From Leifsonia xyli subsp. cynodontis DSM 46306 (lineage in GTDB: Bacteria; Actinomycetota; Actinomycetes; Actinomycetales; Microbacteriaceae), in assembly GCF_000470775.1 (NCBI RefSeq), contig NC_022438.1, forward strand, positions 1,798,001 through 1,862,000: a stretch of 64,000 bases of DNA, given 5' to 3'. Position numbers and translations under genes: made by a program. Under the pieces are notes generated by a model. That model had not been told where the DNA came from. It made no database searches and saw only the letters and a program-made list of their open reading frames with translations. Each line of letters starts with the position of its first letter. Within the stretch, counting starts at the first letter, position 1. Positions 1 through 9,184 of this stretch are shown piece after piece.

Positions 1-1462
1 AGCGCATCATCGCGGCCTCGGAGTGGTGTGCGGAGAACACGGGATGCGTCAGGTAGGCGGAGGTGCGCACCAATGCGCTGTCGAAAGAGACGGCCGCGTC
101 CAGGTCGATCGCGACCTCGCCGTCGGCCGCTCCGCCCAGCGCCTCGATGAGGCCGGCGAGGGGGAAGACCCCGTCGCGAAGATCGGCCGCGGCCTCCTCA
201 TCCAGGCTGAACGAGACGAGGCCCGAGTCGACCGCGTGCAGCAGGACGCCGCGCTCGTGGGCTCGTTCCACCACAGCGGCCGCATCGTCCACCTCCACCA
301 GGAGCGTGTCGAAGAACGAGCGCGAGCGCACCTCGACGCCGGAGTCGCGGAGCGCGCGGGCGACGGCGGCGGCGCTGAGGTGAACCTGCCGCCCGATCGC
401 GCGCAGGCCCACCGGACCGTGGTAGACGGCGTACATCGCGGCCATGACAGCCAGGAGCACCTGCGCGGTGCAGATGTTCGAGGTGGCCTTCTCCCGGCGG
501 ATGTGCTGCTCGCGTGTCTGGAGCGTGAGGCGGTACGCGGGTTTGCCCACGGCATCCTGCGACACCCCGACGAGACGGCCGGGTAACTGCCGTTCCAGGC
601 CCTTGCGGACGGCCAGATAGCCGGCGTGCGGGCCGCCGAAGCCCATCGGGACCCCGAAGCGCTGGCTGGTGCCGACCGCGACATCCGCGCCGAGCTCGCC
701 CGGGGAGCGCAGGTGTGTGAGCGCGAGCAGATCGGCTGCGACCACGACGGTGGCGCCCGCGGCCTTCGCTGCGGCGATGACGGACTCCGGATTCCAGACC
801 CGGCCGGAGGCGCCGGGGTACTGTACGAACAGACCGAAAGCGTCCGCGAGCTCGGGGGCGCCGGCCGGAGCGGAGGCCAGGTCGCGCACCACCAATTCGA
901 TGCCGACCGCTTCGGCGCGGTTGCGGAGCAGGGCGAGAGTCTGGGGGAAAGCGTCTGCGTCCACGACGAACTTCGCAGAGGCGGACGTGGATGCGCGGCG
1001 GGCCAGCAGCATCCCTTCGACCACCGCGGTGCCCTCGTCCAGCATCGACGCGTTCGCCGTGCCGAGCCCGGTGAGATCGGCCACCATCGTCTGGAAGGTG
1101 ATGAGGGCTTCGAGGCGGCCCTGCGAGATCTCCGGCTGATACGGCGTGTATGCGGTGTACCAGCCAGGGTTCTCCAGGACGTTCCGCTTGATCACCGCCG
1201 GGGTGATGGTGCCGTAGTAGCCGAGCCCGATCAGGCTGCGGTTGACCGTGTTGCGCGCCGCCAGCTCCCGCAGCTCGCGGATCGCCGCGCGCTCGCTGAC
1301 CGGGGCGGGCAGGACCGAGGCGCGCGCGCCGTCCACGCGGATGGAGGCCGGCACAGCAGCGGAGACGAGGTCCTCGACCGAGCGGTGACCGAGCGCGGAC
1401 AACATGGTGCTCTGCGCAGTGCGGCCGGTGCCGATGTGACGCGCCTGGAAGAGATCGTTCAT
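1..1462 (-). CDS. gcvP: Glycine dehydrogenase (P-protein), N-terminal part, cut by the window edge
   Basis: P-protein of the glycine cleavage system: PLP-dependent decarboxylation of glycine with transfer of the aminomethyl group to lipoyl GcvH. The frame is open from an ATG at 1462 to the left edge without a stop, giving 487 codons. It begins MNDLFQARHIG and carries family stretches such as GLGYYGTITPAVI, YTPYQPEISQGRLEAL and, near the edge, AYLTHPVFSAHHSE. About half of a usual ~950-residue protein is visible; the PLP lysine lies in the missing C-terminal half. It follows gcvH by 45 bases in the same direction, so it is the last visible gene of a gcvT-gcvH-gcvP operon. Confidence 0.95.
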   Translation of the reverse strand, partial: MNDLFQARHIGTGRTAQSTMLSALGHRSVEDLVSAAVPASIRVDGARASVLPAPVSERAAIRELRELAARNTVNRSLIGLGYYGTITPAVIKRNVLENPGWYTAYTPYQPEISQGRLEALITFQTMVADLTGLGTANASMLDEGTAVVEGMLLARRASTSASAKFVVDADAFPQTLALLRNRAEAVGIELVVRDLASAPAGAPELADAFGLFVQYPGASGRVWNPESVIAAAKAAGATVVVAADLLALTHLRSPGELGADVAVGTSQRFGVPMGFGGPHAGYLAVRKGLERQLPGRLVGVSQDAVGKPAYRLTLQTREQHIRREKATSNICTAQVLLAVMAAMYAVYHGPVGLRAIGRQVHLSAAAVARALRDSGVEVRSRSFFDTLLVEVDDAAAVVERAHERGVLLHAVDSGLVSFSLDEEAAADLRDGVFPLAGLIEALGGAADGEVAIDLDAAVSFDSALVRTSAYLTHPVFSAHHSEAAMMR

Positions 1463-1507
1463 CGTGGGTTCTGCGCCAATCTGATCTGTCAAGACGGTCT
1501 CCGCCGA

Positions 1508-1888
1508 TCAGGACGGCTCGCCCGTGAGCGCCCTATACTCGTCGTGGCTGAGGAGGCCCTCGGGGAGCGCGGCGAACGTCACCCTGATCAGCCAGCCGTC
1601 GCCGAAGGGATCGGAGTTGACCAGTTCGGGCGTGTCCAGCACGGCCTGGTTGGCCTCGGCGACGGTGCCATCGACGGGGGCGAAGAGCTCTCCGACCGAT
1701 TTGGTCGACTCGATCTCGCCGACGACGCGGCCGGCCGCCACGGCGGTCCCGGCCTCCGGCAGTTCGACGAAGACGACATCGCCGAGCTTCTCGGCGGCGT
1801 AGCTCGTGATGCCCACGGTCGCGGTGTCGCCCTCCACGAACAGCCACTCGTGCTCCGGGGTGTACTTGAGGTCCTGCTGTGCGGGCAT
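1508..1888 (-). CDS. gcvH: Glycine cleavage system H protein
   Basis: Lipoyl carrier that shuttles the aminomethyl intermediate between the P, T and L proteins in the cytoplasm. It has 126 residues, the normal size. The biotinyl/lipoyl-type domain fills the protein, and the lipoylation lysine is K63 in [16 protein letters not shown], the conserved position. The start ATG lies two bases after the gcvT stop, so the two are translationally coupled. No sign of damage. Confidence 0.97.
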   Translation of the reverse strand: MPAQQDLKYTPEHEWLFVEGDTATVGITSYAAEKLGDVVFVELPEAGTAVAAGRVVGEIESTKSVGELFAPVDGTVAEANQAVLDTPELVNSDPFGDGWLIRVTFAALPEGLLSHDEYRALTGEPS

Positions 1889-1890
1889 TG

Positions 1891-3072
1891 TCAGCCCTCC
1901 TTTTCTGAGGTGAGAGGCTTTCGGCGGTAGAAGGGAAGGGCGGTGACGGTGAAGGGAAGGCTCGACCCGCGCACATCCACCCGCAGTTCGGTGCCGGGAC
2001 GGGCGAAGCGGGGGGCGACGTAGGCCATGGCGATGGGAACGCCGATCGTCGGGGAGAGAGCGCCGGAGGTGACGACGCCGACCTCCTCGGCCGAGCCGTC
2101 GTCCGCCGTCGCGAGCACGGGATAGCCGGCGCGGGCCGCGCGCTTGCCCCCGCCCCGGAGTCCGACGAGGACACGGGCTTCGGGAGACGGACCCTCCTCG
2201 CTGGCGGCGCGGCCGATGAAATCGGTGTCCTTGGCCAGGCTCACCACCCGGGCGAGGCGGGCCTGGGCGGGCAGAGTGTCGAGGCCCAGTTCGTGGCCGT
2301 ACAGCGGCATCCCGGCTTCCAGGCGCAGCGTGTCGCGGCTGGCGAGACCGGCGGGGACGAGTCCCTGCCCGGCGCCGGCCTCCCGCAGCGCGTCCCAGAG
2401 GGCGCGGGCGCTGTCCGGCGCGGTATACAGCTCGAAGCCGTCTTCGCCGGTGTAGCCGGTGCGGGCGATGAGCACGGGATGCGTCTCGAACTCGGCGGGG
2501 ACGCTCCAGTAGTACTTGAGGCCGCCGACGCGCTGGGCGAAGTCGCCGCCCGGGAGAGAGCCGTCCAGCCGGAAGCCGTCGACGGCGAGCAGGACGCTGA
2601 GGCTCGCCGGCCCCTGGACGGCGATGAGGGCGATGTCCTCGCTCTCGTCGAACGCCTCCACCTCGAACGGCGCTGTGTGCTCGCGCAGTTCCTCGGCGAC
2701 GAGCTCGCGGTTGGCCGCGTTCGCGACGACCATGAAACGGTCCGCTCCCGTGCGGTAGACGACCAGATCGTCCACGATCCCCCCGGAGCGCGAGAGCAGC
2801 AGCGAGTATTTCGCCTGGCCGACGGCGAGCGCCGAGAGCGAGCCGGAGAGCACGTAGTCGAGCGCCCGCCCGGCCTCCGGGCCGATCAGGACGATCTCGC
2901 CCATGTGGGAGAGGTCGAACAGCCCGGCGGCGGTGCGGACGGCGTGGTGTTCGGCGAGGTCGCTGGAATAGCGGACAGGCATCTGCCAGCCGGCGAAATC
3001 GGTGAAAGAGGCCCCGGCGGCCTCGTGCGCGTCGTGCAGCGGGGAGAGGCGGTGGCTGTCCTGCGAGGTCAT
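1891..3072 (-). CDS. gcvT: Glycine cleavage system T protein (aminomethyltransferase)
   Basis: Transfers the methylene group from aminomethyl-lipoyl-GcvH to tetrahydrofolate, releasing ammonia. 393 residues, slightly longer than the ~365 norm. It shows the GcvT-domain signature [13 protein letters not shown] (about residues 52-64), the [13 protein letters not shown] stretch and a C-terminal OB-like domain with [13 protein letters not shown]. First gene of the operon. Its ATG at 3072 follows a GGAGAA ribosome binding site and sits about 60 bases below the tandem glycine riboswitch, so glycine level should control the whole operon. Confidence 0.96.
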   Translation of the reverse strand: MTSQDSHRLSPLHDAHEAAGASFTDFAGWQMPVRYSSDLAEHHAVRTAAGLFDLSHMGEIVLIGPEAGRALDYVLSGSLSALAVGQAKYSLLLSRSGGIVDDLVVYRTGADRFMVVANAANRELVAEELREHTAPFEVEAFDESEDIALIAVQGPASLSVLLAVDGFRLDGSLPGGDFAQRVGGLKYYWSVPAEFETHPVLIARTGYTGEDGFELYTAPDSARALWDALREAGAGQGLVPAGLASRDTLRLEAGMPLYGHELGLDTLPAQARLARVVSLAKDTDFIGRAASEEGPSPEARVLVGLRGGGKRAARAGYPVLATADDGSAEEVGVVTSGALSPTIGVPIAMAYVAPRFARPGTELRVDVRGSSLPFTVTALPFYRRKPLTSEKEG

Positions 3073-3129
3073 GAGTTCTCCGATTCGCCGGGGGGTGACG
3101 GGCGGCGCGGCGCGCCTCCCGGGAAGAAC

Positions 3130-3346
3130 TCCCCCTCTGTCATCCGGCCTGAGAGTTTCACCGCGAAGGGTTCGCGGCTTTCACCGTGGGCGAGGCCAGC
3201 ATGTCCCGCGGGATCGACCCGGAGGATCGACGCTGCCCTGCTTTTCAGAGTGGCCAGTCCGATGCGGTACGCGTACCTGAGAGATTGTCGGGGAGGATTG
3301 CTCCTTCGGTGCCGCGGGCGGGTTCTCCCCCACGGCTCTCCCACAT
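3130..3346 (-). promoter_or_regulatory. Tandem glycine riboswitch (two aptamers)
   Basis: Read on the minus strand, two glycine-aptamer cores follow each other. The first (about 3346-3245) has GGGAGAGCC, GCACCGAAGGAGCAA and ATCTCTCAGGTA. The second (about 3195-3132) has CACGGTGAAAGCCGC, GGTGAAACTCTCAGGCC and a closing ATGACAGAGGGGG. This tandem pattern is the class known upstream of gcv operons, where glycine binding turns on expression. It lies directly in the gcvT leader. Confidence 0.9.
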
Positions 3347-3471
3347 CGACCTCGATGGCCCGATGTTCAGTTGCTGTGCTCCGCCAGCATAACCGCACCG
3401 TCGCTGTTTGACGCAACAGGCGCTGCCGGGCCGCTCCGGCGCTCCATCGTCCGGGGAGGCGGTGCGCGCTT

Positions 3472-3500
3472 TTGCGTTCGAGTCGCGATGACACTATTAT
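3472..3500 (+). promoter_or_regulatory. Probable promoter of the nrtR-nad operon
   Basis: TTGCGT at 3472-3477 and TATTAT at 3495-3500 are separated by 17 bases, a good sigma-70-type pair, about 50 bases before the nrtR start. An NrtR operator would be expected in or just after it (around 3501-3525), but I cannot identify the exact box. Confidence 0.5.
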
Positions 3501-3548
3501 TGCGGACACCTTAGGGTCACTGAGACTTTTACCAGGACGGAGGCCGGG

Positions 3549-4286
3549 ATGACCGGACGCGAGACCTCGCACGAGCGCGCCAGCGCGCTGCTCGCGGTGT
3601 CCACCGTCATCTTCGCGCTGCGGAAGGACGCGTCGGCAGGGGGGCCGCCGCAGGTGAGGCTGCCGTTGGTGCGCCGCATCCGGGAGCCGTTCGAGGGATG
3701 CTGGGCGCTGCCGGGCGGTCCGCTCCGGGTGGGCGAAGACCTCGGGTACGCCGCCGCACGCACGCTGGGCGAGACGACAGGGCTGACGCCGCGCTACCTC
3801 GAGCAGCTCTACACCTTCGGAGACGCGCAGCGCTCCCGCAGCCCCGAACGGGTCGTCTCGATCGTCTACTGGGCGCTCGTGGGCAGCGCCGAGGCCGAGC
3901 GCGCGAGCGTCGGCGAGAACGTCGCCTGGTTCGCGGCGGACGAACTGCCCGAGCTGGCCTTCGACCACGCCCTCATCGTGCAGTACGCCCTCTGGCGGCT
4001 GCGCACGAAGATGGAGCACTCGCGCATCGCGCACGCCTTCCTCGGCGAACGTTTCACACTCGCCCAGTTGCGCGAAGTACACGAGGCGGTGCTCGGGCGG
4101 CCGCTCGACCCCGCGAACTTCCGGCGGACCATCGAGTCCTCCGGCACGGTCGTCGCCACCGACGACTACCTGACCGGGACGCCCCACCGGCCGCCCCGCC
4201 TCTACCGCTACAACGGCTCGATCGACCTCGCCGACGCGGGGCCGCTCCCCCGGCACCAGCATCCATTCAAAGGAGCCCGCTCATGA
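3549..4286 (+). CDS. nrtR: Nudix-related transcriptional regulator of NAD synthesis (NrtR type)
   Basis: 245 residues: a Nudix-like domain (about 10-145) followed by a winged-helix region (about 150-230), the NrtR architecture. The Nudix box at about 57-79 (GGPLRVGEDLGYAAARTLGE...) keeps the G and first E but lacks two of the catalytic acidic residues of the REUxEE core, which is usual when the domain serves as a ligand sensor (ADP-ribose in known NrtRs) instead of a hydrolase. It heads the nadA-nadB-nadC genes and overlaps nadA by four bases (ATGA), so it most likely controls its own operon. The start ATG has GGAGG upstream. Confidence 0.88.
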   Translation: MTGRETSHERASALLAVSTVIFALRKDASAGGPPQVRLPLVRRIREPFEGCWALPGGPLRVGEDLGYAAARTLGETTGLTPRYLEQLYTFGDAQRSRSPERVVSIVYWALVGSAEAERASVGENVAWFAADELPELAFDHALIVQYALWRLRTKMEHSRIAHAFLGERFTLAQLREVHEAVLGRPLDPANFRRTIESSGTVVATDDYLTGTPHRPPRLYRYNGSIDLADAGPLPRHQHPFKGARS

Positions 4287-5578
4287 CCATCGCCTCGGTC
4301 GACACCACCATCCGCCTGATCGCACACGGCGAGCGGGACGGGTCCACCTGCGCGCCCGAGCTGGCGGAGGAGCCGTGGCTCTTCGACGCGGCTGCTCCGT
4401 CGTACGGTCCGGGCGCCTCGCAGGCCGACCCGATCCCCGCCCACGCGCCGCGGCAGGGCGAGCTGCCCGAGGAGTACCGCACGGCGAGCGAGGAGGATCT
4501 GGCCGGGCTCATCCACGCCGCGAAGGCCGCCCTCGGCGACCGTGTCGCGGTCATGGGGCACTTCTATCAGCGGGACGAGGTGGTGCGGTTCGCGGACTTC
4601 GTGGGCGACTCGTTCCAGCTCGCGAACGCGGCGAAGGCACGGCCGGAGGCGGAGGTGATCGTGTTCTGCGGCGTCCACTTCATGGCCGAGACCGCGGACA
4701 TCGTCTCACGGCCCGACCAGCGCGTCATCCTGCCGAACCTCGCCGCCGGCTGCTCGATGGCCGATATGGCCGACCTCGACTCGGTCGAAGAGTGCTGGGA
4801 GGCGCTCGAAGAGCTGTACGGCACCGAGCCCGACGCGGACGGCCGCCTCCCGGTCATCCCGGTCACCTATATGAACTCGTCGGCGGCGCTGAAGGCGTTC
4901 TGCGGTGAGCGCGGCGGGATCGTGTGTACCTCCTCCAACGCGGCGACCGTGCTGGAGTGGGCGTTCGAGCGCGGGCAGCGCGTGCTGTTCTTCCCTGACC
5001 AGCACCTCGGACGCAACACGGCGAAGGCGATGGGCGTCCCGGTCGAGCGGATGCCACTGTGGAACCCGCGGAAGCCGCTCGGCGGCAGCAGCGAGACGAC
5101 GCTGCGGGACGCACGCGTCATCCTCTGGCACGGCTTCTGCTCGGTACACAAGCGGTTCACCGTCGGGCAGATCGAGCAGGCACGCACCGCGTTCCCCGGT
5201 GTGCGCGTCATCGTCCATCCCGAGTGCCCGATGGAGGTCGTGGACGCCGCCGACGAGAACGGCTCGACGGACTACATCGTGAAGGCCATCCAGGCGGCGC
5301 CCGCCGGTTCGACGTTCGCGATCGGCACCGAGATTAACCTCGTGCAGCGGTTCGCGGCGCATTTCCCGCAGCACACGGTCTTCTGCCTCGACTCGGTGGT
5401 GTGCCCGTGCTCGACGATGTACCGCATCCACCCCGGCTACCTCGCCTGGGTGCTCGAGTCGCTCGTGCGCAGCGAGGTCGTCAACCAGGTGAGCGTGCCG
5501 GCCGCGGTCGCAGGCCCCGCCCGGGTGGCGCTCGAGCGGATGCTCGCCGCGCGGCCGGACACGACGATGGCGGCCTGA
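4283..5578 (+). CDS. nadA: Quinolinate synthase
   Basis: Condenses iminoaspartate with dihydroxyacetone phosphate to quinolinate. It is a [4Fe-4S] enzyme of 431 residues. The cluster cysteines are recognisable in CGVHFMAET, VCTSSNA and VCPCSTMYRIHP, and the family stretches MGHFYQRDEV and HPECPMEV are intact. The ATG at 4283 follows AAGGAG and overlaps the nrtR stop. An upstream in-frame extension exists but has no homology to the family, so this start is preferred. Confidence 0.95.
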   Translation: MTIASVDTTIRLIAHGERDGSTCAPELAEEPWLFDAAAPSYGPGASQADPIPAHAPRQGELPEEYRTASEEDLAGLIHAAKAALGDRVAVMGHFYQRDEVVRFADFVGDSFQLANAAKARPEAEVIVFCGVHFMAETADIVSRPDQRVILPNLAAGCSMADMADLDSVEECWEALEELYGTEPDADGRLPVIPVTYMNSSAALKAFCGERGGIVCTSSNAATVLEWAFERGQRVLFFPDQHLGRNTAKAMGVPVERMPLWNPRKPLGGSSETTLRDARVILWHGFCSVHKRFTVGQIEQARTAFPGVRVIVHPECPMEVVDAADENGSTDYIVKAIQAAPAGSTFAIGTEINLVQRFAAHFPQHTVFCLDSVVCPCSTMYRIHPGYLAWVLESLVRSEVVNQVSVPAAVAGPARVALERMLAARPDTTMAA

Positions 5579-5579
5579 C

Positions 5580-7124
5580 ATGGCCCGCGTCGTCGTCGCC
5601 GGAAGCGGCATCGCCGGGCTCGTCGCCGCACTGCGAGCGGCCGGGCGGCACCGGGTCACGATCGTGACCAAGGGCGCGCTCGCGGAGAGCAGTACGCGAT
5701 ACGCGCAGGGCGGGATCGCCGCGGCCCTGTCTCCGGGAGACAGCGCCGCGGCGCACATCGCGGACACGCTGCGCGCCGGTGCGGGCCTGAGCGTGCCGGA
5801 AGCCGTGGCGGCGCTGTGCGCCGACGGCCCGGAGCGCGTGCGCGAGCTCCTCACGCTCGGGGTCGCGTTCGACCGCGAGGGCGGGGAGCTCGCGCGCGGG
5901 CTGGAAGCGGCGCACTCGCACGCGCGCGTCCTGCACGCGGGCGGGGACGCGACCGGGGCGGAGATCGAGCGGGCACTGGTCGCCGCCGTGCGCGCGGCGC
6001 GCATCCCGGTGATCGAGGGGGCCTTCCTGAGAGAGGTTCTGGTCGCGGACGGCCGCGCGAGCGGCGTGCTGATCCGTCAGGCCGACGGGAGCGCGACGAC
6101 CATCGCAGCCGATGCCGTCCTCCTCGCGACCGGCGGCTGGGGACAGCTGTACGGCCGCACGACCAACCCCGCGGTGGCGACCGGCGACGGAGTCGCGGCG
6201 GCCTGGCGGGCCGGAGCCGCGCTCGCCGACGTGGAGTTCACACAGTTCCATCCGACGGCGCTGGCCGGCTCCGGGGCCGCCTTCCTCGTCTCAGAGGCGG
6301 TCCGCGGCGAAGGGGCGGTTCTGCGGAACGCGCGCGGCGAGCGGTTCCTGCGGGAGGTTCATCCCGACGCCGAGCTCGCGCCCCGGGATGTGGTGGCGCG
6401 CGGGATCGCGGTGGAAATGGCGGCACAGGATGGCACGCCGGTCGTGCTCGACGCGACGATGCTGGGCGCGAAGTTCCTGGCACAGCGGTTCCCGACGATC
6501 GACGCGGCGTGCCGGGCCGCCGGATTCGACTGGTCCCGCGAACCAGTGCCGGTGACGCCCGCTGCGCACTACGCGATGGGCGGGGTCGCGACAGACACCG
6601 CGGGCCGGACGACCCTGCCCGGACTGTTCACGGTGGGCGAGGCGGCCTGCACCGGCGCGCACGGAGCGAACCGCCTGGCGTCGAACTCGCTGCTCGAGGG
6701 ACTGGTGTTCGCACACCGGGCCGCCGCCGCGGTGGACGCCCTCGACGCGGGCGGGGACTGGCCCGATCCGCCCGCCTGGCTCGACGGTGCAGGAGGCGGG
6801 GGCGCGCTGCCGGAGTCCGCACCCGCCTCCCCCTTCAACCGGGCGCGCCTGCAGAGGGTCTTGTGGTCGGCGGCCGGCCTGAGCCGCACCCGCACCGGCC
6901 TCACCCGGGCCGCCGCCGAGCTGGCCGGGATGCGCAGGCCCGCGCCCGGCGAGGACGCGAATCTGCTGCTGCTCGGCCGCCTCGTCGTCGCCGCGGCGCT
7001 CTCGCGGGAGGAGTCCCGCGGCGCGCACTCTCGCTCCGACTTCCCGCTGACCGCCCCCGGCGACGCCCGGCACACCGTGCTCGCGCCGCTGCCCCTGCCG
7101 ACCGAGGAGACCGTTCCTTGCTGA
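5580..7124 (+). CDS. nadB: L-aspartate oxidase
   Basis: Flavoprotein that oxidises L-aspartate to iminoaspartate, the substrate of NadA. 514 residues. The FAD-binding GSGIAGLVAALRAA is at the extreme N-terminus; YAQGGIAAAL and the active-site region GAHGANRLASNSLLEGLVFA follow, and the C-terminal helical domain carries the GAHSRSDFP motif of the family. One base separates it from the nadA stop, and its end overlaps the nadC start. Intact. Confidence 0.95.
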   Translation: MARVVVAGSGIAGLVAALRAAGRHRVTIVTKGALAESSTRYAQGGIAAALSPGDSAAAHIADTLRAGAGLSVPEAVAALCADGPERVRELLTLGVAFDREGGELARGLEAAHSHARVLHAGGDATGAEIERALVAAVRAARIPVIEGAFLREVLVADGRASGVLIRQADGSATTIAADAVLLATGGWGQLYGRTTNPAVATGDGVAAAWRAGAALADVEFTQFHPTALAGSGAAFLVSEAVRGEGAVLRNARGERFLREVHPDAELAPRDVVARGIAVEMAAQDGTPVVLDATMLGAKFLAQRFPTIDAACRAAGFDWSREPVPVTPAAHYAMGGVATDTAGRTTLPGLFTVGEAACTGAHGANRLASNSLLEGLVFAHRAAAAVDALDAGGDWPDPPAWLDGAGGGGALPESAPASPFNRARLQRVLWSAAGLSRTRTGLTRAAAELAGMRRPAPGEDANLLLLGRLVVAAALSREESRGAHSRSDFPLTAPGDARHTVLAPLPLPTEETVPC

Positions 7125-7978
7125 CGCGCCCGATCATCGACGCCGCCGTGAGCGCCGCCCTCGCCGAGGACGCGCCCTGGGGCGACCTGACCAGCGAGCT
7201 CCTCATTCCCGAATCGGCATACGCTTCCGCCCGGCTTGCCGCCCGGGAGCCAGGGATCTTCGCCGGGGGCGAGGTGTTCGCCGCGGCGATGCGGCTGACC
7301 GACCCCGGCATCCAGATCGTCCTCACGGTCGCGGACGGGGACGCCTTCGAGCCCGGCGACACGCTCGCCACCGTCAGCGGACCGGCGGGCTCGGTGCTGA
7401 CGGCGGAGCGGGTGGCGCTCAACTTCGCGCAGCGGATGAGCGGGATCGCCACGCTCACAGCGTCCTTCGTGTACGCGGTGGCGCACACCTCCGCTCGGAT
7501 CGTGGACACCCGGAAGACGACGCCGGGCCTGCGCGCCTTCGAACGGCACGCAGTGCGCTGCGGCGGCGGCGGCAACCATCGCTTCTCGCTCTCGGACGCG
7601 GTGATGGTCAAAGACAATCACCTCGCCGTGCTGACCGCGCAGTCGGGGCTGTCGGTCACCGATGCGCTGAAGAAAGTGCGGCGGGAGCTGTCCCACACCA
7701 CGCACCTCGAGGTGGAGGTCGACCGCCTCGACCAGATCGAATCGGTGCTCGCCGCCGGCGTCGACACGATCATGCTCGACAACTTCACGCTGGAACAGCT
7801 GCGCGAAGGCGTCGCGATCGTGGGCGGCCGGGCGATCGTGGAGGCGAGCGGCACAGTGAGTCTCTCGACCGTGCGCGCCATCGCGGAGACCGGGGTGGAC
7901 ATCATCTCGGCCGGCGCGCTGACGCACAGCGGGCGCTCGCTCGATCTCGGGCTGGATGTGGTGGTCGAGACACTGTGA
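7118..7978 (+). CDS. nadC: Nicotinate-nucleotide pyrophosphorylase (carboxylating)
   Basis: Converts quinolinate and PRPP to nicotinate mononucleotide, the last step of the de novo branch. I place the start at a TTG at 7118, preceded by GAGGA, overlapping nadB by seven bases; this gives 286 residues, the family length. Conserved active-site segments are present: DTRKTTPGLRAFE, GGGGNHRFSLSDAVMVKDNH, IMLDNF and VEASGTVSL. Its stop overlaps the next start as GTGA. Confidence 0.94.
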   Translation: MLTRPIIDAAVSAALAEDAPWGDLTSELLIPESAYASARLAAREPGIFAGGEVFAAAMRLTDPGIQIVLTVADGDAFEPGDTLATVSGPAGSVLTAERVALNFAQRMSGIATLTASFVYAVAHTSARIVDTRKTTPGLRAFERHAVRCGGGGNHRFSLSDAVMVKDNHLAVLTAQSGLSVTDALKKVRRELSHTTHLEVEVDRLDQIESVLAAGVDTIMLDNFTLEQLREGVAIVGGRAIVEASGTVSLSTVRAIAETGVDIISAGALTHSGRSLDLGLDVVVETL

Positions 7979-9120
7979 TCTACCTGGACGCCGCCGCCAC
8001 CTCCGCGGTCCGCCGCGACGTGCTGGAGGCGATGTGGCCGTATCTGACGGGCGATTTCGGCAACCCGTCGAGCCACCACAGCCTCGGCGAGACGGCGGCC
8101 CGGGCTCTCGGCGAGGCCCGGAGCGCGGTCGCCTCCTGGCTCGGCTGCCGGGCCTCCGAGGTGGTGTTCACCTCGGGAGGGACGGAGGCGGACAACCTGG
8201 CGGTCAAAGGCATTGCTCTGGCGAACCCGCGCGGTCGGCACCTCGTCACCACCCCGATCGAGCACGAGGCCGTGCTGGCCTCGGCCGACCACCTGGTGCG
8301 GGAGCACGGCTTCTCGGTGACGCTCGTGCCGGTCGGCCGGGACGGTCTCGTCGACGCAGCGGATTTCGCAGCGGCGCTCCGGCCGGACACGACGCTGGCC
8401 TCCGTGATGCTCGCGAACAACGAAGTCGGGACGGTGCAGCCGGTCGCGGAGCTGGCGGCGCTGGCACACGGGCACGGTATCCTGTTCCACACCGATGCGG
8501 TGCAGGCGGCGGGCTGGCTGCCGCTGGATGTGCGGGCGCTCGGGGTGGACGCGCTCAGCGTGTCGGGGCACAAGATCGGAGCGCCGAAGGGCATCGGCGC
8601 GCTGTGCGTGCGCGGCCGCGTTCCGCTGGAGCCGGTGCTGCACGGGGGCGGCCAGGAGCGGGGCCGCCGGTCGGGGACGGAGAACGTCGCTGGAGCGGTC
8701 GGCCTCGCGGTGGCCGCCCGGGCGGCGGCGGCCGGCCGCGACGAGCGAGCGACGGCCGCCCGGGCGGCCCGCGACGCTTTCGTGGCCGCTGTGCTGGAGG
8801 CCGCGCCGGGAGCCGAGCTGACCGGGCATCCCTCGCTGCGGCTGCCGGGCACCGCGTCGTTCGTCTTCCCGGGGACGAGCGGGGAGGCCGTGCTGCTGGA
8901 ACTGGAACGGAACGGAGTGGTCTCCTCGAGCGGGTCGGCCTGCGCGGCCGGAAGCGAGGACGCCTCGCATGTGCTGCTGGCGCTCGGCTATCCCGCGGAG
9001 CTGGCGCGCACGGCTGTGCGATTCTCGTGGGGTCCCGAGACAGGCGCGGCGGAGCTGGCCGGGGTCGCGCCCGAGGTCGGGGCGGCCGTCCGCCGGGTCG
9101 CCGGATTGCGCGGAGAGTGA
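7975..9120 (+). CDS. Cysteine desulfurase (NifS/IscS type)
   Basis: Class V PLP enzyme, 381 residues, that takes sulfur from cysteine. The PLP lysine is K200 in SVSGHKIGAPKG. The catalytic cysteine is in SSSGSACAAGSEDASHVL, with the short loop of class II/NifS-like enzymes. It starts with GTG overlapping nadC by four bases. Desulfurases at the end of nad operons are thought to supply the Fe-S cluster of NadA, which fits this position; the physiological link is inference. Confidence 0.9.
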   Translation: MIYLDAAATSAVRRDVLEAMWPYLTGDFGNPSSHHSLGETAARALGEARSAVASWLGCRASEVVFTSGGTEADNLAVKGIALANPRGRHLVTTPIEHEAVLASADHLVREHGFSVTLVPVGRDGLVDAADFAAALRPDTTLASVMLANNEVGTVQPVAELAALAHGHGILFHTDAVQAAGWLPLDVRALGVDALSVSGHKIGAPKGIGALCVRGRVPLEPVLHGGGQERGRRSGTENVAGAVGLAVAARAAAAGRDERATAARAARDAFVAAVLEAAPGAELTGHPSLRLPGTASFVFPGTSGEAVLLELERNGVVSSSGSACAAGSEDASHVLLALGYPAELARTAVRFSWGPETGAAELAGVAPEVGAAVRRVAGLRGE

Positions 9121-9184
9121 GCGCGGGCGAGCGGCGGCACCGGAGGGAACCCACCGTGTCGGAGGTCACCGATACTCTTAACCG

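Noticed and set aside
626-1930. Long plus-strand open frame opposite gcvP and gcvH
   Set aside because: Arg/Gly/Asp-rich shadow of the gcv genes without a ribosome binding site.
3069-4262. Long minus-strand open frame (397 codons) over the riboswitch and nrtR
   Set aside because: Antisense shadow in high-GC DNA; residues show no protein-like pattern and it overlaps the riboswitch and a clear gene.
3698-5578. 626-codon frame as an N-terminally extended NadA
   Set aside because: Residues before the ATG at 4283 are an Arg-rich shadow of nrtR; the ATG has a ribosome binding site and overlaps the nrtR stop.
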